This document shows, one piece after another, positions 52,990 to 63,121 of a DNA stretch of 64,000 nucleotides. The stretch spans positions 62,001-126,000 of the forward strand of contig UCNG01000011.1 of NCBI GenBank assembly GCA_900473915.1. Reading direction: 5' to 3'. Positions within the stretch are counted from its first letter, which is position 1. The number at the start of each line of letters is the position of its first letter. A model generated the notes under the pieces. The model was not told the origin of the DNA and did no database searches. It saw nothing but the letters and a program-made list of their open reading frames with translations. The DNA comes from Hyphomicrobiales bacterium. Lineage in GTDB: Bacteria; Pseudomonadota; Alphaproteobacteria; Rhizobiales; Rhizobiaceae. A program made the translations under genes and the position numbers.

Positions 52990-53751
52990 ATGATTGAGCA
53001 CGCGCCCTTGTTTCTCGCGATCGCAGTGATTGCGGCATTTCTCGTCGGGCTTTCGAAAGGCGGATTGCCGTCGGTCGGAACGCTTGCCGTTCCCTTGATG
53101 GCGCTCGTCATTTCTCCAGTCACCGCAGCAGCGCTTCTGCTTCCGATCTATGTCATCAGCGATATGTTCGGCCTGTATCTTTATCGCCATCACTTTTCCG
53201 CACGCAATCTGGCGATCCTGACGCCAGCGGCAATTTTCGGTGTCGGCATCGGCTGGATGTTCAGCGCCCACCTGTCGCCCACTTTCATAGGGATGCTGGT
53301 CGGATTGGTGGGCATCCTTTTCTGCTTCAATGCATGGTTCGGCGCACGTTATCGCAAAAAGGCGCGAAAGGCAGATGTTCCGGGCGGTGTTTTCTGGGGC
53401 ATACTCACGGGCTTGACCAGTTTTGTCTCTCATTCCGGCGCACCACCCTTCCAAATGTATGTGCTGCCGCAGCATCTGCCGAAACTGGTCTTCGCCGGCA
53501 CTTCGACTATACTTTTTGCCATCGTCAACGCCGTCAAGCTCGTCCCCTACTGGCAGTTACAGCAATTTTCCAATCTCGATACATCACTCGGCCTTTGGCT
53601 TGTTCCTGCCGCAATCATCGGCACCTTTGTCGGCGCAAAGCTGACCCGGATCATACCGGATGGCCCATTTTTCTTGCTTGTGCAGCTGACCCTGTTCGGG
53701 CTTTCCATCAAGCTCATTGCAGATTGGATTGTACCTTATTTCTTCGGTTGA
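52990..53751 (+). CDS. TauE/SafE-family sulfite/organosulfonate permease-like protein
   Basis: A 253-residue membrane protein with about eight helices. It has the TauE/SafE duplicated pattern: FLVGLSKGGLPSVGTLAVPLMALVISPVTAAALLLPIYVISDMFGLYLYR in the first repeat and GILTGLTSFVSHSGAPPFQMYVLPQHLPKLVFAGTSTILFAIVNAVKLVPY in the second (read in segments). ATG 52990 begins the first helix and is preferred over 52954, which lies in the terminator flank. Members export sulfite or sulfoacetate or act as general anion permeases; the substrate is not indicated. Confidence 0.9.
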   Translation: MIEHAPLFLAIAVIAAFLVGLSKGGLPSVGTLAVPLMALVISPVTAAALLLPIYVISDMFGLYLYRHHFSARNLAILTPAAIFGVGIGWMFSAHLSPTFIGMLVGLVGILFCFNAWFGARYRKKARKADVPGGVFWGILTGLTSFVSHSGAPPFQMYVLPQHLPKLVFAGTSTILFAIVNAVKLVPYWQLQQFSNLDTSLGLWLVPAAIIGTFVGAKLTRIIPDGPFFLLVQLTLFGLSIKLIADWIVPYFFG

Positions 53752-53837
53752 CGAGATTCAGCGGTAGCTTGCAACGCATCATTCGTTCAGTCACCATGCA
53801 ACTATCAAGCGCTTTTTTGGGGAGAGAGGAAGCGGGG

Positions 53838-55493
53838 ATGGCGGATGCGGATGCAATCATCATTGGAGCAGGCCTGGCCGGACTTGCCGCGGCTCATGAA
53901 CTGGCTGCTGCTGGACGCAAAGTCATTCTTCTGGAACAGGAAGGTGAGAATTCCATTGGCGGCCAGGCGTTCTGGTCTCTCGGAGGATTGTTCATGGTCG
54001 ACAGTCCCGAGCAGCGCCGCGTTGGAATCAAGGACAATATTGATCTAGCGCAGCAGGATTGGTTCGGGTCAGCGCAATTTGACCGCCCCGAGGATCATTG
54101 GCCAAAACGTTGGGCGGAATCCTATCTGGAATTCGCTGCGGGCGAAATGCGGCCTTGGCTCCATGATCTCGGCATGCGCTGGTTTCCTGTTGTTGGCTGG
54201 GCAGAACGTGGCGGGGCGGCGGCTGACGGGCATGGCAACTCGGTGCCCCGCTTTCACGTGACCTGGGGCACAGGCCCGGCTGTTGTGGCTCCTTTCGAAC
54301 GATCGCTCCGCGAAGCCATCGGCAAGAACCTCATAAGCCTGAAGTGCCGCCATCGGGTCAACAGCATCGCAACGACCGGTGGCCGGGTCAGCGGCGTTTA
54401 TGGGGAAGTGCTCGCCCCCTCGACGGTCGAACGCGGACAATCTTCATCACGCGACGTCGTCGGTGAGTTTGCCTATTCCGCTGGCTGCGTCATCGTCACA
54501 TCCGGCGGCATAGGCGGTAATCCGGACAAGGTTCGAAGGGCATGGCCGCGCGAGAGACTCGGCAATCCACCAAAAGAAATGGTGTTGGGAGTTCCGGCGC
54601 ATGTCGACGGACGCGGTATCGATATCGCCGTTGCTGCGGGAGGACATGTCATCAATGCTGATCGCATGTGGCACTATACTGAGGGAGTTCGCAACTGGAA
54701 TCCCATCTGGCCCAACCACGGCATTCGTATTTTGCCGGGACCGTCCTCGATGTGGTTTGATGCCAAGGGTAACCGCCTCCCCGCTCCTTATCTCCCGGGC
54801 TTCGACACGCTTGGCACGCTCAAGCACATTCTTTCCACCGGCTACGACTATTCCTGGTTCATCCTGACTGAGAAAATCATCCGCAAGGAATTCTCCCTAT
54901 CAGGATCGGAGCAAAACCCCGATCTCACTGGCAAAAACTGGAAGCTATTGCTGAAAAGCCGTCTCGGCAAAGCGCCGCCACCGCCGGTCAAGGCATTTCT
55001 GGACAATGGAGCAGATTTCATTACAGCCGGGAATCTGGATGAGCTCGTTGCGAAAATGAATGGTTTGACGGGAGACAAGCTTCTTAGAGCTGACCATATC
55101 CGCAACCAAATCAAAGCCCGAGATCGCGAGACAGCGAACCGCTATTCCAAGGATGCCCAGGTGATGGCGATCCGTAATGCCCGGGCCTATATCGGCGATC
55201 GTCTCACGCGCGCAGTGCCGCTGCATCCTCTGCTGGAACCGTCGAACGGCCCACTGATTGCCGTCAAACTTCATATTCTGACACGCAAGACACTTGGTGG
55301 ATTGCATACCGATTTGGACGCACAAGTGCTGAATGAGGCTGGCGAAAAGGTGCCCGGCCTATACGCGGCAGGCGAGGCAGCCGGCTTTGGCGGCGGCGGT
55401 TATCACGGATATAATGCGCTCGAGGGCACATTTCTTGGCGGCTGCATTTTTTCGGGGCGCGTAGCCGGTCGTGCGGCTGTTGCGGCAACATAG
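53838..55493 (+). CDS. FAD-binding dehydrogenase (fumarate reductase/ketosteroid dehydrogenase-like flavoprotein)
   Basis: A 551-residue flavoprotein. The FAD-binding motif IIIGAGLAGLAAAHELAAAG lies at residues 7-26, followed by GGQAFWSLGGLFMVD and TSGGIGGNPDKVRRAWP. The C-terminal FAD_binding_2 signature GLYAAGEAAGFGGGGYHGYN and LEGTFLGGCIFSGRVAG completes the site. ATG 53838 follows GGAGAGAGGA; an open frame runs far upstream to 53334 but overlaps the TauE-like gene and is not coding. The enzyme belongs to an uncharacterised group annotated as FAD-binding dehydrogenase; I cannot name its substrate. Confidence 0.88.
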   Translation: MADADAIIIGAGLAGLAAAHELAAAGRKVILLEQEGENSIGGQAFWSLGGLFMVDSPEQRRVGIKDNIDLAQQDWFGSAQFDRPEDHWPKRWAESYLEFAAGEMRPWLHDLGMRWFPVVGWAERGGAAADGHGNSVPRFHVTWGTGPAVVAPFERSLREAIGKNLISLKCRHRVNSIATTGGRVSGVYGEVLAPSTVERGQSSSRDVVGEFAYSAGCVIVTSGGIGGNPDKVRRAWPRERLGNPPKEMVLGVPAHVDGRGIDIAVAAGGHVINADRMWHYTEGVRNWNPIWPNHGIRILPGPSSMWFDAKGNRLPAPYLPGFDTLGTLKHILSTGYDYSWFILTEKIIRKEFSLSGSEQNPDLTGKNWKLLLKSRLGKAPPPPVKAFLDNGADFITAGNLDELVAKMNGLTGDKLLRADHIRNQIKARDRETANRYSKDAQVMAIRNARAYIGDRLTRAVPLHPLLEPSNGPLIAVKLHILTRKTLGGLHTDLDAQVLNEAGEKVPGLYAAGEAAGFGGGGYHGYNALEGTFLGGCIFSGRVAGRAAVAAT

Positions 55494-55505
55494 CTCTAAT
55501 TCCCA

Positions 55506-55535
55506 AACAGCCAGAGATGCAACATACAGGCTGTT
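55506..55535 (+). terminator. Hairpin after the FAD dehydrogenase gene
   Basis: AACAGCC (55506-55512) pairs with GGCTGTT (55529-55535) across a 16-base loop, followed by CTCCCCTC. It is a moderate candidate terminator 13 bases past the stop. Confidence 0.45.
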
Positions 55536-55623
55536 CTCCCCTCGTCCGTATTCCATATATGAGATTTTTATTTTTTGGCACCTAGCCCGCTCTCGAAACC
55601 CTATGCCGTGCGGCGCCATAATG

Positions 55624-55654
55624 TCCCTGTAAGAAACAGGGAGCCCTTTCGGGC
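55624..55654 (+). promoter_or_regulatory. Two adjacent hairpins in the kdp leader
   Basis: TCCCTGT/ACAGGGA (55624-55630 with 55636-55642) and GCCC/GGGC (55643-55646 with 55651-55654) lie back to back, ending 9 bases before the first small kdp ORF. They could be a leader structure or protein-binding site affecting initiation. I see no match to a known riboswitch. Confidence 0.4.
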
Positions 55655-55663
55655 AATTCAGGC

Positions 55664-55750
55664 ATGATTATGGATTTCGCCGTCCTTGCGATCGGTGTCG
55701 GCTTTTTCGCGATGTTGTTCGGCTATCTGCGCATCTGCGAAAGGCTTTGA
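55664..55750 (+). CDS. Kdp-associated hydrophobic microprotein upstream of kdpF
   Basis: A 28-residue ORF, too short for most gene callers. It begins MIMDFAVLAIGVGFFAM and ends GYLRICERL: one hydrophobic helix followed by a short basic/acidic tail ending in Arg-Leu. It precedes kdpF by nine bases in the same direction. Similar helix-then-ERL peptides occur, from memory, as unnamed ORFs before kdpF in other proteobacteria. ATG 55670 is an alternative start. A role in the Kdp complex is inferred from position only. Confidence 0.55.
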   Translation: MIMDFAVLAIGVGFFAMLFGYLRICERL

Positions 55751-55759
55751 GGCATCGCC

Positions 55760-55849
55760 ATGATGATCGAATATATCGCTGGCGCTTTGGTTGCGGCCTT
55801 CATAGCCGCCTATCTCCTTTACGCGCTTGTAAGACCGGAGCGGTTTTAG
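55760..55849 (+). CDS. kdpF: K+-transporting ATPase subunit KdpF
   Basis: A 29-residue single-helix protein, MMIEYIAGALVAAF followed by IAAYLLYALVRPERF. The ending Y-L-x-Y-A-L-V-R-P-E-x-F is the hallmark of KdpF. It binds KdpA and stabilises the KdpFABC pump. It lies 50 bases before kdpA. Confidence 0.9.
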   Translation: MMIEYIAGALVAAFIAAYLLYALVRPERF

Positions 55850-55899
55850 ACCCGGCTCAATCCGCGTAATCGGTAGCCTTTCTGGCCTCGGAAAAAATC

Positions 55900-57603
55900 A
55901 TGACACTCAATGGATGGATTCAGATCCTCGTTTTTTGCGGGATCATCATTTTGCTCGTCAGGCCGCTCGGTGGCTATCTGACGTGCGTTTTCAGCGGTGA
56001 ACGGACGTTCCTTTCACCGATCCTTGTTCCGGTTGAGCGAGGGCTTTATCGCCTCGCTGGCACAAGTGAACGAGAAGAACAGCATTGGACGACCTTTACC
56101 GTCTCCATGCTGCTATTCAATCTGGCCGGCTTTCTGCTGCTTTACATGCTGCAACGGTTTCAAGGTTCCCTGCCATTCAATCCAATGGGTATGGGCAACG
56201 TTCCGGCAGACCTTGCCTTCAACACTGCATCCAGTTTCGTCACCAACACCAACTGGCAGAACTATGGCGGCGAAAGCACCATGTCCTACCTGACCCAAAT
56301 GGCGGGGCTGACAGTACAGAATTTCGTCTCAGCCGCGACGGGCGTTGCGATTGCCATCGCGCTCATCAGAGCATTCTCGCGCAAATCCATGAAGACACTC
56401 GGAAATTTCTGGGTCGATCTTACACGCTGCACACTCTACGTCCTCTTGCCCTTGTGCATTATCCTTACCCTCGCTTTTGTCAGCCTCGGCGTGCCGCAAA
56501 CCATTGGCTCTTATGCCGAAGCAACGACGCTGGAAGGTGCAAGACAGGTGATCGCACTCGGGCCGGTGGCTTCGCAATTAGCAATCAAGATGCTTGGCAC
56601 CAATGGCGGCGGCTTCTTCAATGCCAATTCGGCGCATCCCTTCGAAAACCCCGATGCCATCTCCAACATGATCCAGATGGTCGCGATTTTCGCCATCGGC
56701 GCGTCGCTCACCAACGTCTTCGGACGAATGGTCGGCAACGAGCGCCAAGGCTGGGCGATCTTTACCGCCATGGGCATATTGTTCGTCGCTGGTGTTGCAA
56801 TCTGCTATTGGGCGGAAGCGGCGGGTAATCCCCTCATCCATGCGCTTGGGATCGATGGCGGCAACATGGAAGGCAAGGAAACGCGCTTCGGCATTGCGAT
56901 GTCTGCGCTTTTTGCGGTCGTTACGACTGCGGCATCATGCGGGGCAGTGATCGCTATGCATGACAGCATGATGGCGCTCGGCGGAATGATCCCCATGATC
57001 AATATGATGCTGGGTGAGATCATCATCGGCGGTGTCGGCGCGGGCTTCTACGGTATTGTACTGTTCGTCGTCGTTGCCATTTTCGTTGCCGGGTTGATGG
57101 TTGGACGCACGCCGGAATATCTGGGCAAGAAGATCGAAGCCAAGGAAGTGAAAATGGCAATGCTCGCCGTTCTCTGCCTTCCGCTGTCAATCCTGGGTTT
57201 TACGGCCATCGCTTCGGTCCTTCCGACAGGTCTGGCCTCCATCGCCAACCCCGGACCCCATGGCTTCTCGGAAATCCTCTATGCCTATACTTCGGGCACA
57301 GCGAACAACGGTTCAGCCTTCGGCGGTCTCTCCGGCAATACGCCCTGGTACAACATCACCATTGGTCTCGCCATGCTGATGGGCCGATTTCTCGTGATCG
57401 TTCCTGCCATGGCAATCGCCGGTTCGCTTGTCGCCAAGAAAGCAGCTCCGCAATCTGCTGGCACCTTCCCCACAACCGGACCGCTTTTTGTTGGCCTGCT
57501 GATCGGTGTCATTCTTGTAGTTGGGGGCCTGATCTTTTTCCCGGCGCTGGCGCTTGGACCAGTTGCCGAACATCTCGCGCTGATTGAGGGGCAGATATTC
57601 TGA
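55900..57603 (+). CDS. kdpA: K+-transporting ATPase subunit A
   Basis: A 567-residue channel-like subunit of the Kdp pump, close to the 557 of E. coli. The selectivity-filter region repeats are visible as [53 protein letters not shown] and [15 protein letters not shown]. It binds potassium with high affinity and passes it through the intersubunit tunnel to KdpB. Its TGA overlaps the ATG of a 28-codon ORF. Confidence 0.97.
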   Translation: MTLNGWIQILVFCGIIILLVRPLGGYLTCVFSGERTFLSPILVPVERGLYRLAGTSEREEQHWTTFTVSMLLFNLAGFLLLYMLQRFQGSLPFNPMGMGNVPADLAFNTASSFVTNTNWQNYGGESTMSYLTQMAGLTVQNFVSAATGVAIAIALIRAFSRKSMKTLGNFWVDLTRCTLYVLLPLCIILTLAFVSLGVPQTIGSYAEATTLEGARQVIALGPVASQLAIKMLGTNGGGFFNANSAHPFENPDAISNMIQMVAIFAIGASLTNVFGRMVGNERQGWAIFTAMGILFVAGVAICYWAEAAGNPLIHALGIDGGNMEGKETRFGIAMSALFAVVTTAASCGAVIAMHDSMMALGGMIPMINMMLGEIIIGGVGAGFYGIVLFVVVAIFVAGLMVGRTPEYLGKKIEAKEVKMAMLAVLCLPLSILGFTAIASVLPTGLASIANPGPHGFSEILYAYTSGTANNGSAFGGLSGNTPWYNITIGLAMLMGRFLVIVPAMAIAGSLVAKKAAPQSAGTFPTTGPLFVGLLIGVILVVGGLIFFPALALGPVAEHLALIEGQIF

Positions 57604-57689
57604 TGCTCAAACCTTCAAGCTGCATTCTCTCGATCCTTCTGGCTGCGACCGTGCTTCTTCTCGCGGTTCAGCTTGCCGGACTGATCTGA
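57603..57689 (+). CDS. Hydrophobic microprotein between kdpA and kdpB
   Basis: A 28-codon ORF whose ATG overlaps the kdpA stop (TGATG), the arrangement used for translational re-initiation. It begins [12 protein letters not shown] and continues [16 protein letters not shown]: a short positively charged N-terminus followed by one transmembrane helix. About 40 bases separate it from kdpB, so without it the operon would have an unusually wide gap of 126 bases there. It does not resemble KdpF or the KdpC N-terminus to me. Function unknown. Confidence 0.5.
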   Translation: MLKPSSCILSILLAATVLLLAVQLAGLI

Positions 57690-57729
57690 GCTTTCCGAAC
57701 GGAAACGCAATTTTACTGGAGCCTCTGTT

Positions 57730-59784
57730 ATGAGCCAGTCCAAATCCGCGAGCATTCTCGATGCCCGCATCCTTTTACCCGCTATTGGCGACGCCTTCCG
57801 CAAGCTCAATCCAAAGAGTCTTGCACGCAATCCGGTCATGTTCGTGGTTGCCGCCGTTTCGTTGCTCACCACTTTGCTGCTTTTAAAAGATGTGACCGCT
57901 GGCAATCCGAATGTCGGGTTTTCGTTCCAGATTGTTCTGTGGCTGTGGTTCACAGTTCTATTCGCAAATTTTGCCGAAGCGGTCGCCGAAGGCCGGGGCA
58001 AGGCACAAGCGGATTCATTGCGCCGAACACGGACGGAAACGCAGGCGAAACTTTTGGACAATCCAGAAGGACAAAACTGGAAAAGCGTGCCGGGAATGAG
58101 CCTCAAAGTCGGCGATGTGGTTCTGGTAGAAGCCAACGACATCATCCCTTCGGATGGCGAGGTCATCGAAGGTGTTGCATCCGTCAACGAAGCCGCAATT
58201 ACCGGCGAATCCGCACCCGTTATCCGCGAATCTGGTGGCGACCGTTCCGCCGTTACGGGTGGAACCCAGGTTCTGTCCGACTGGATCAAGGTTCGCATCA
58301 CAGCTGCGCAAGGCTCAACCTTCATCGACAAGATGATCAGCCTTGTCGAAGGTGCCGAGCGTCAGAAAACACCAAATGAGATAGCGCTCAATATTCTGCT
58401 CGCAGGCATGACGCTGATATTCGTTCTGGCCGTCGTGACGATCCCGAGCTTTGCTACCTACGCAGGCGGCTATATTCCTGTAACGGTTCTGGTTGCACTC
58501 TTCGTCACCTTGATCCCGACCACCATCGGCGCCCTGCTTTCTGCGATTGGTATCGCAGGCATGGACCGTCTCGTGCGTTTCAACGTGCTTGCCATGTCCG
58601 GCCGTGCGGTTGAGGCTGCAGGTGACGTCGACACGCTTCTTCTCGACAAGACCGGCACGATTACGCTCGGAAACCGTCAGGCAACTGCTTTTGTCCCTGT
58701 CGGCGGCGTCACGGAACAGGCATTAGCCGATGCGGCCCAATTGGCCTCGCTTGCCGATGAAACACCGGAAGGCCGCTCTATCGTTGTTCTGGCCAAGGAA
58801 AAATATGGCTTGCGCGGCCGCGACATGCAGGGGCTTCACGCGCATTTTGTGCCGTTCACAGCGCAAAGCCGCATGAGTGGCGTCGATATTGAAGGTTCCG
58901 TCATTCGCAAAGGGGCCGTCGATGCCGTGCTTACTTATGTAGGCCAGAGCAGCCACACCGATGAAAAAACTGTATCGGAACTGCAATCTACTGCTGATGC
59001 AATCGCAAAAGCGGGTGGCACACCGCTTGCTGTCGCCAAAGATGGGAGCCTTCTCGGTGTCGTGCATCTGAAGGACATCGTCAAAGGCGGTATCCGTGAA
59101 CGCTTCGCGGAACTTCGCCGTATGGGCATCCGCACGGTCATGATTACTGGCGACAACCCGATGACTGCGGCGGCCATCGCTGCTGAAGCAGGTGTAGACG
59201 ATTTTCTTGCGCAGGCAACGCCTGAAAACAAGCTGTCGCTGATCCGCGAGGAACAGGCCAAGGGCAAGCTTGTTGCAATGTGCGGCGACGGCACCAACGA
59301 CGCCCCTGCCCTTGCCCAGGCCGACGTCGGCGTCGCCATGAACACCGGCACGGTTGCAGCGCGTGAAGCGGGTAATATGGTCGATCTGGACAGTGATCCT
59401 ACCAAACTCATCGAAATCGTTGAAATCGGCAAGCAATTGCTGATGACGCGGGGAGCACTGACGACCTTCTCCATTGCCAATGATATTGCGAAATATTTCG
59501 CGATTATCCCGGCAATGTTTCTAGCCTTCTATCCCCAGCTTGGCGCGCTCAATATCATGGGGCTTGCGACACCGCAGAGCGCCATCCTGTCAGCCATCAT
59601 CTTCAACGCCTTGATCATTGTGGCCCTGATCCCGCTTTCTTTGAAAGGCGTCACTTATAAGCCAGTCGGTGCAGGCGCTCTCCTTTCGCGCAATCTTCTG
59701 ATCTACGGTCTGGGCGGCATCATCGTTCCCTTCATCGGCATCAAGGCCATCGATCTGGCCATCACTGCCCTTGGCCTCGCATAA
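57730..59784 (+). CDS. kdpB: K+-transporting ATPase subunit B
   Basis: A 684-residue P-type ATPase. The phosphorylated aspartate is D306 in DKTGTIT; the actuator-domain TGES is at 158-161, and [11 protein letters not shown] near residue 516 is the hinge motif. The serine of TGES corresponds to E. coli S162, whose phosphorylation inhibits the pump at high potassium. ATG 57730 matches the family N-terminus. It hydrolyses ATP and moves potassium received from KdpA. Confidence 0.97.
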   Translation: MSQSKSASILDARILLPAIGDAFRKLNPKSLARNPVMFVVAAVSLLTTLLLLKDVTAGNPNVGFSFQIVLWLWFTVLFANFAEAVAEGRGKAQADSLRRTRTETQAKLLDNPEGQNWKSVPGMSLKVGDVVLVEANDIIPSDGEVIEGVASVNEAAITGESAPVIRESGGDRSAVTGGTQVLSDWIKVRITAAQGSTFIDKMISLVEGAERQKTPNEIALNILLAGMTLIFVLAVVTIPSFATYAGGYIPVTVLVALFVTLIPTTIGALLSAIGIAGMDRLVRFNVLAMSGRAVEAAGDVDTLLLDKTGTITLGNRQATAFVPVGGVTEQALADAAQLASLADETPEGRSIVVLAKEKYGLRGRDMQGLHAHFVPFTAQSRMSGVDIEGSVIRKGAVDAVLTYVGQSSHTDEKTVSELQSTADAIAKAGGTPLAVAKDGSLLGVVHLKDIVKGGIRERFAELRRMGIRTVMITGDNPMTAAAIAAEAGVDDFLAQATPENKLSLIREEQAKGKLVAMCGDGTNDAPALAQADVGVAMNTGTVAAREAGNMVDLDSDPTKLIEIVEIGKQLLMTRGALTTFSIANDIAKYFAIIPAMFLAFYPQLGALNIMGLATPQSAILSAIIFNALIIVALIPLSLKGVTYKPVGAGALLSRNLLIYGLGGIIVPFIGIKAIDLAITALGLA

Positions 59785-59795
59785 GGATTTGCAAA

Positions 59796-60365
59796 ATGCT
59801 GAAACAGCTTCGTCCAGCGCTTGTCATGATCGTTTCGCTCACCGTGATAACGGGATTGCTTTATCCGCTCGGCATGACAGGTATCGCCCAAGCAATCTTT
59901 CCGGCTCGCGCCAACGGTAGCCTGATCGAAAAGAATGGCAAAATTGTCGGTTCCGAATTGATCGGACAGAATTTTACCAATGACCGCTATTTTCATGGTC
60001 GCCCATCCGCCGCAGGAAAAGACGGCTATGACGCTGCCAGCTCCGGTGGCTCCAATCTCGGGCCGACCAACCCACAGCTGATTGAGCGGGTCAAAACCGA
60101 CGCCACCCCCCTGACGCAAAGCGAAGGCTCTACGCCGCCGGTCGACCTCGTGACAACATCCGCAAGCGGCCTTGATCCGCATATTTCGCCAGAAGCCGCA
60201 TTCTATCAAATACCCCGCGTCGCAAAAGCGCGCGGAATTGAGGAAGCCGCTTTGCGCGGAATAGTCGAGCAACAGGTTGAAGCCCGCGAACTTGGTTTCC
60301 TCGGCGAACCAGTGGTCAACGTTTTGAAGCTGAACCTTGTTCTGGACAGGACCGGCAGCAAGTAG
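59796..60365 (+). CDS. kdpC: K+-transporting ATPase subunit C
   Basis: A 189-residue KdpC: an N-terminal membrane helix ([28 protein letters not shown]) followed by a periplasmic domain with [28 protein letters not shown] and a C-terminal [11 protein letters not shown]. KdpC binds KdpA and raises nucleotide affinity or stabilises the complex. It follows kdpB by 11 bases. Confidence 0.96.
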   Translation: MLKQLRPALVMIVSLTVITGLLYPLGMTGIAQAIFPARANGSLIEKNGKIVGSELIGQNFTNDRYFHGRPSAAGKDGYDAASSGGSNLGPTNPQLIERVKTDATPLTQSEGSTPPVDLVTTSASGLDPHISPEAAFYQIPRVAKARGIEEAALRGIVEQQVEARELGFLGEPVVNVLKLNLVLDRTGSK

Positions 60366-60415
60366 AATAACTGGTGGCGGCATGATATGCCGCCCCTCCC
60401 TGCCAGGAGCCTTGT

Positions 60416-63121
60416 TTGACATCGAACCCGCTTCGCCCCAGCGATAACAGACCCTCACCCGACGCCCTGCTGGAACAGGCGGAACGCGAAACGCGTGGCC
60501 ACCTGAAAATATTTCTCGGTGCCGCTCCGGGTGTCGGTAAAACCTATGAAATGTTGATGTCGGGTCGTGCGCGCAAAGCCGACGGAATAGATGTCGTCAT
60601 CGGCATGGTCGAAACGCACGGACGGACTGAAACCGAAGCCTTGACCGAAGGGCTTGAGATTGTCCCGCGCGCGCAAGTGGCTTATCGCGGTCATCTTCTC
60701 GATGAAATGGATATCGATGCGGTACTCGCCCGCAAGCCGCAACTGGTTCTGGTGGACGAACTGGCCCATACAAATGCGCCCGGCAGCAGACACCCGAAAC
60801 GGTATCAGGATGTAGAGGAAATTCTGGCGCGCGGCATCGACGTTTACACAACGCTCAATATCCAACATGTCGAAAGCCTCAATGACGTCGTGGCGCAGAT
60901 CACGCGCATCCGTGTGCGTGAAACGGTGCCCGATAGCATCATCGACCGTGCCGACGATATCGAACTCATCGATCTCACGCCAAACGATCTCATCAAGCGC
61001 CTCAATGAAGGCAAGATCTATCTCCCGAAGACCGCAAAACGGGCGATCCGCAACTATTTTTCTCCGGGAAATCTCACGGCATTGCGTGAGCTGGCGCTGC
61101 GCCGCACTGCACAGCGTGTGGATGAGCAACTCCTCAGCCATATGCGCGCTCATGCCATTGAAGGACCATGGGCCGCCGGCGACCGCATACTGGTTGCGGT
61201 CGATGAGCGACCGCGCAGCATATCGCTGGTTCGCTATGCGCGTCGGCTTGCAGATCGTCTTCGTGCACCTTGGGCCGCAATCCACATCGAAACGGCGCGG
61301 TCTGCCGGGCTAGCCGAGGAAGCAAAAGACAGGCTTGCAACAGCTCTAAGGCTTGCCGAACAGCTTGGCGGAGAAACAATCGTCATTCCGGGTCAGTCCG
61401 TTGCTGAAGACATTGTTCGCTACGCTTCGGCCCACAATTTTACGCAGATCGTCGCTGGAAAGTCTATAAAGTCACGCTGGCGTGAAATGATCGACGGCTC
61501 CATTGCCCGCGAACTCGTGCGGCTTTCCGGTGCTATCGATATTCATATAACGGCCGGTGCCGAGCATGAAAACGCGAGTACTCCTCGTAAGGTCAATACC
61601 GCCAGACAGAAGGCCTCCCCTGACATCGCGCCATATGTAATCGGCATCGCGATGACAGCCGCAGCACTTGTCTGCGGACTGCTGCTCGACCAGTTTCTGG
61701 ATGTGCGCAGCATAGCGTTGGTGTTTGTTGTCGGTGTGCTTGGTGTTGCCGTTACACTTGGTCTTTGGCCTGCGCTTTTTGCGTCAGTAATCAGCGCGTT
61801 CGCCTATAATTTCTTTTTTCTCTCGCCACTTTACACGCTTTCCATTGCCGATCCGGAAAGTGTCGTAGCACTGGCGTTCTTCCTGTTTGTGAGTTTCATT
61901 GCCAGCAATCTTGCGAGCCGGGTCCAACGGCAGGCCGCAGCCGCGCGCCAGCGCGCACGTATGACGGAAGATCTGTATCTGTTCAGCAAAAAGCTGGCAG
62001 GAACTGGCTCGCTTGACGATGTGCTTTGGGCAACCGCATTCCAGATCGCGTCCATGCTCAAAGTGCGGGTCGTGATCCTCCTGCCTGAAGGAAACAGCAT
62101 CGCGGTCCGGGGCGGTTATCCACCGGATGACACTTTGGATGACGCCGACATCGCCGCCGCGCACTGGACCTGGGAACATGACCTTCCCGCTGGGCGGGGC
62201 GCCAATACGCTGCCGGGTGCCAAGCGGCTTTATCTGCCTCTCAAAACCGCGAGAACATCGGTGGGGGTCATCGGTCTCGACAATGACCGCATGGGACCTA
62301 TTCTCACACCTGAACAGCAACGCCTCTTTGAAGCCTTGGCCGATCAGGCGGCAATTGCCATTGAACGCGTCCAACTCGTCGGCGATGTGGAGCGCGCAAA
62401 ACTCGCTGCCGAAGCTGACAAGCTGCGTTCGGCCCTGCTCACATCGATCTCGCACGATTTGAAAACGCCCCTTGCAGCCATTCTGGGTGCGGCAACGACG
62501 CTGCGCGATTATTCCGCGTCTTTGCCCGATGCGGATCGTTCCGAGCTGGTGGCAACAGTCGTTGACCAGTCCGAGCGCCTGAACCGTTTCATTGCCAACC
62601 TCCTCGATATGACGCGGATCGAAGCGGGAGCGATGAAGCCCAATCTATCATTTCACTATGTCGGCGATCTTGTCGGAACCGCGCTTAACCGTGCCGCCAA
62701 AATACTGGCCCATCATCAGGTCCATGTTGCTGTTCCCGCCAACCTGCCCATGGTTCAACTTGATGCGGTCCTATTCGAACAGGCCTTGTTCAATCTGCTC
62801 GACAATGCAGCCAAATATGCGCCTGCGAACACACCTATTATGATAGCCGCACACGCGAGCCCGTCCCGTATCACGCTGGAAATCAGTGATCGGGGTCCGG
62901 GTATTCCGCCTGGCGATCTGGAACGCGTGTTCGATACGTTCTATCGTGTGCGTAAAGGTGATCATGTGCAAGCAGGCACCGGTCTTGGTCTTGCAATTGC
63001 GCGGGGGTTTATAGAAGCCGTAGGGGGATCGATCAGGGCGGGCAATCGGCATGACGGCGCCGGTGCCATATTCACGATCACATTGCCCATCCTCACTGAC
63101 GAAACTGACAGAAAATCATGA
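60416..63121 (+). CDS. kdpD: Sensor histidine kinase KdpD
   Basis: A 901-residue hybrid-architecture kinase. The N-terminal KdpD domain has Walker A GAAPGVGKT (35-43) and VDELAHTNAPGSRHPKR. A USP-like domain follows to about residue 375, then four clustered helices (about 400-500), a GAF-like domain, and the kinase core with H680 in SISHDLKTPLAAI, N-box NLLDNAAKYAP and G-box motifs DRGPGIPPGDLERVFDTF. The start is TTG 60416. It senses low potassium or ionic stress and phosphorylates KdpE. Its last codon overlaps kdpE by four bases. Confidence 0.95.
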   Translation: MTSNPLRPSDNRPSPDALLEQAERETRGHLKIFLGAAPGVGKTYEMLMSGRARKADGIDVVIGMVETHGRTETEALTEGLEIVPRAQVAYRGHLLDEMDIDAVLARKPQLVLVDELAHTNAPGSRHPKRYQDVEEILARGIDVYTTLNIQHVESLNDVVAQITRIRVRETVPDSIIDRADDIELIDLTPNDLIKRLNEGKIYLPKTAKRAIRNYFSPGNLTALRELALRRTAQRVDEQLLSHMRAHAIEGPWAAGDRILVAVDERPRSISLVRYARRLADRLRAPWAAIHIETARSAGLAEEAKDRLATALRLAEQLGGETIVIPGQSVAEDIVRYASAHNFTQIVAGKSIKSRWREMIDGSIARELVRLSGAIDIHITAGAEHENASTPRKVNTARQKASPDIAPYVIGIAMTAAALVCGLLLDQFLDVRSIALVFVVGVLGVAVTLGLWPALFASVISAFAYNFFFLSPLYTLSIADPESVVALAFFLFVSFIASNLASRVQRQAAAARQRARMTEDLYLFSKKLAGTGSLDDVLWATAFQIASMLKVRVVILLPEGNSIAVRGGYPPDDTLDDADIAAAHWTWEHDLPAGRGANTLPGAKRLYLPLKTARTSVGVIGLDNDRMGPILTPEQQRLFEALADQAAIAIERVQLVGDVERAKLAAEADKLRSALLTSISHDLKTPLAAILGAATTLRDYSASLPDADRSELVATVVDQSERLNRFIANLLDMTRIEAGAMKPNLSFHYVGDLVGTALNRAAKILAHHQVHVAVPANLPMVQLDAVLFEQALFNLLDNAAKYAPANTPIMIAAHASPSRITLEISDRGPGIPPGDLERVFDTFYRVRKGDHVQAGTGLGLAIARGFIEAVGGSIRAGNRHDGAGAIFTITLPILTDETDRKS

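Noticed and set aside
53334-53837. N-terminal extension of the FAD dehydrogenase frame
   Set aside because: The extension overlaps the TauE/SafE gene in another frame, lacks hydrophobic or domain features, and the FAD motif sits at the normal distance from ATG 53838.
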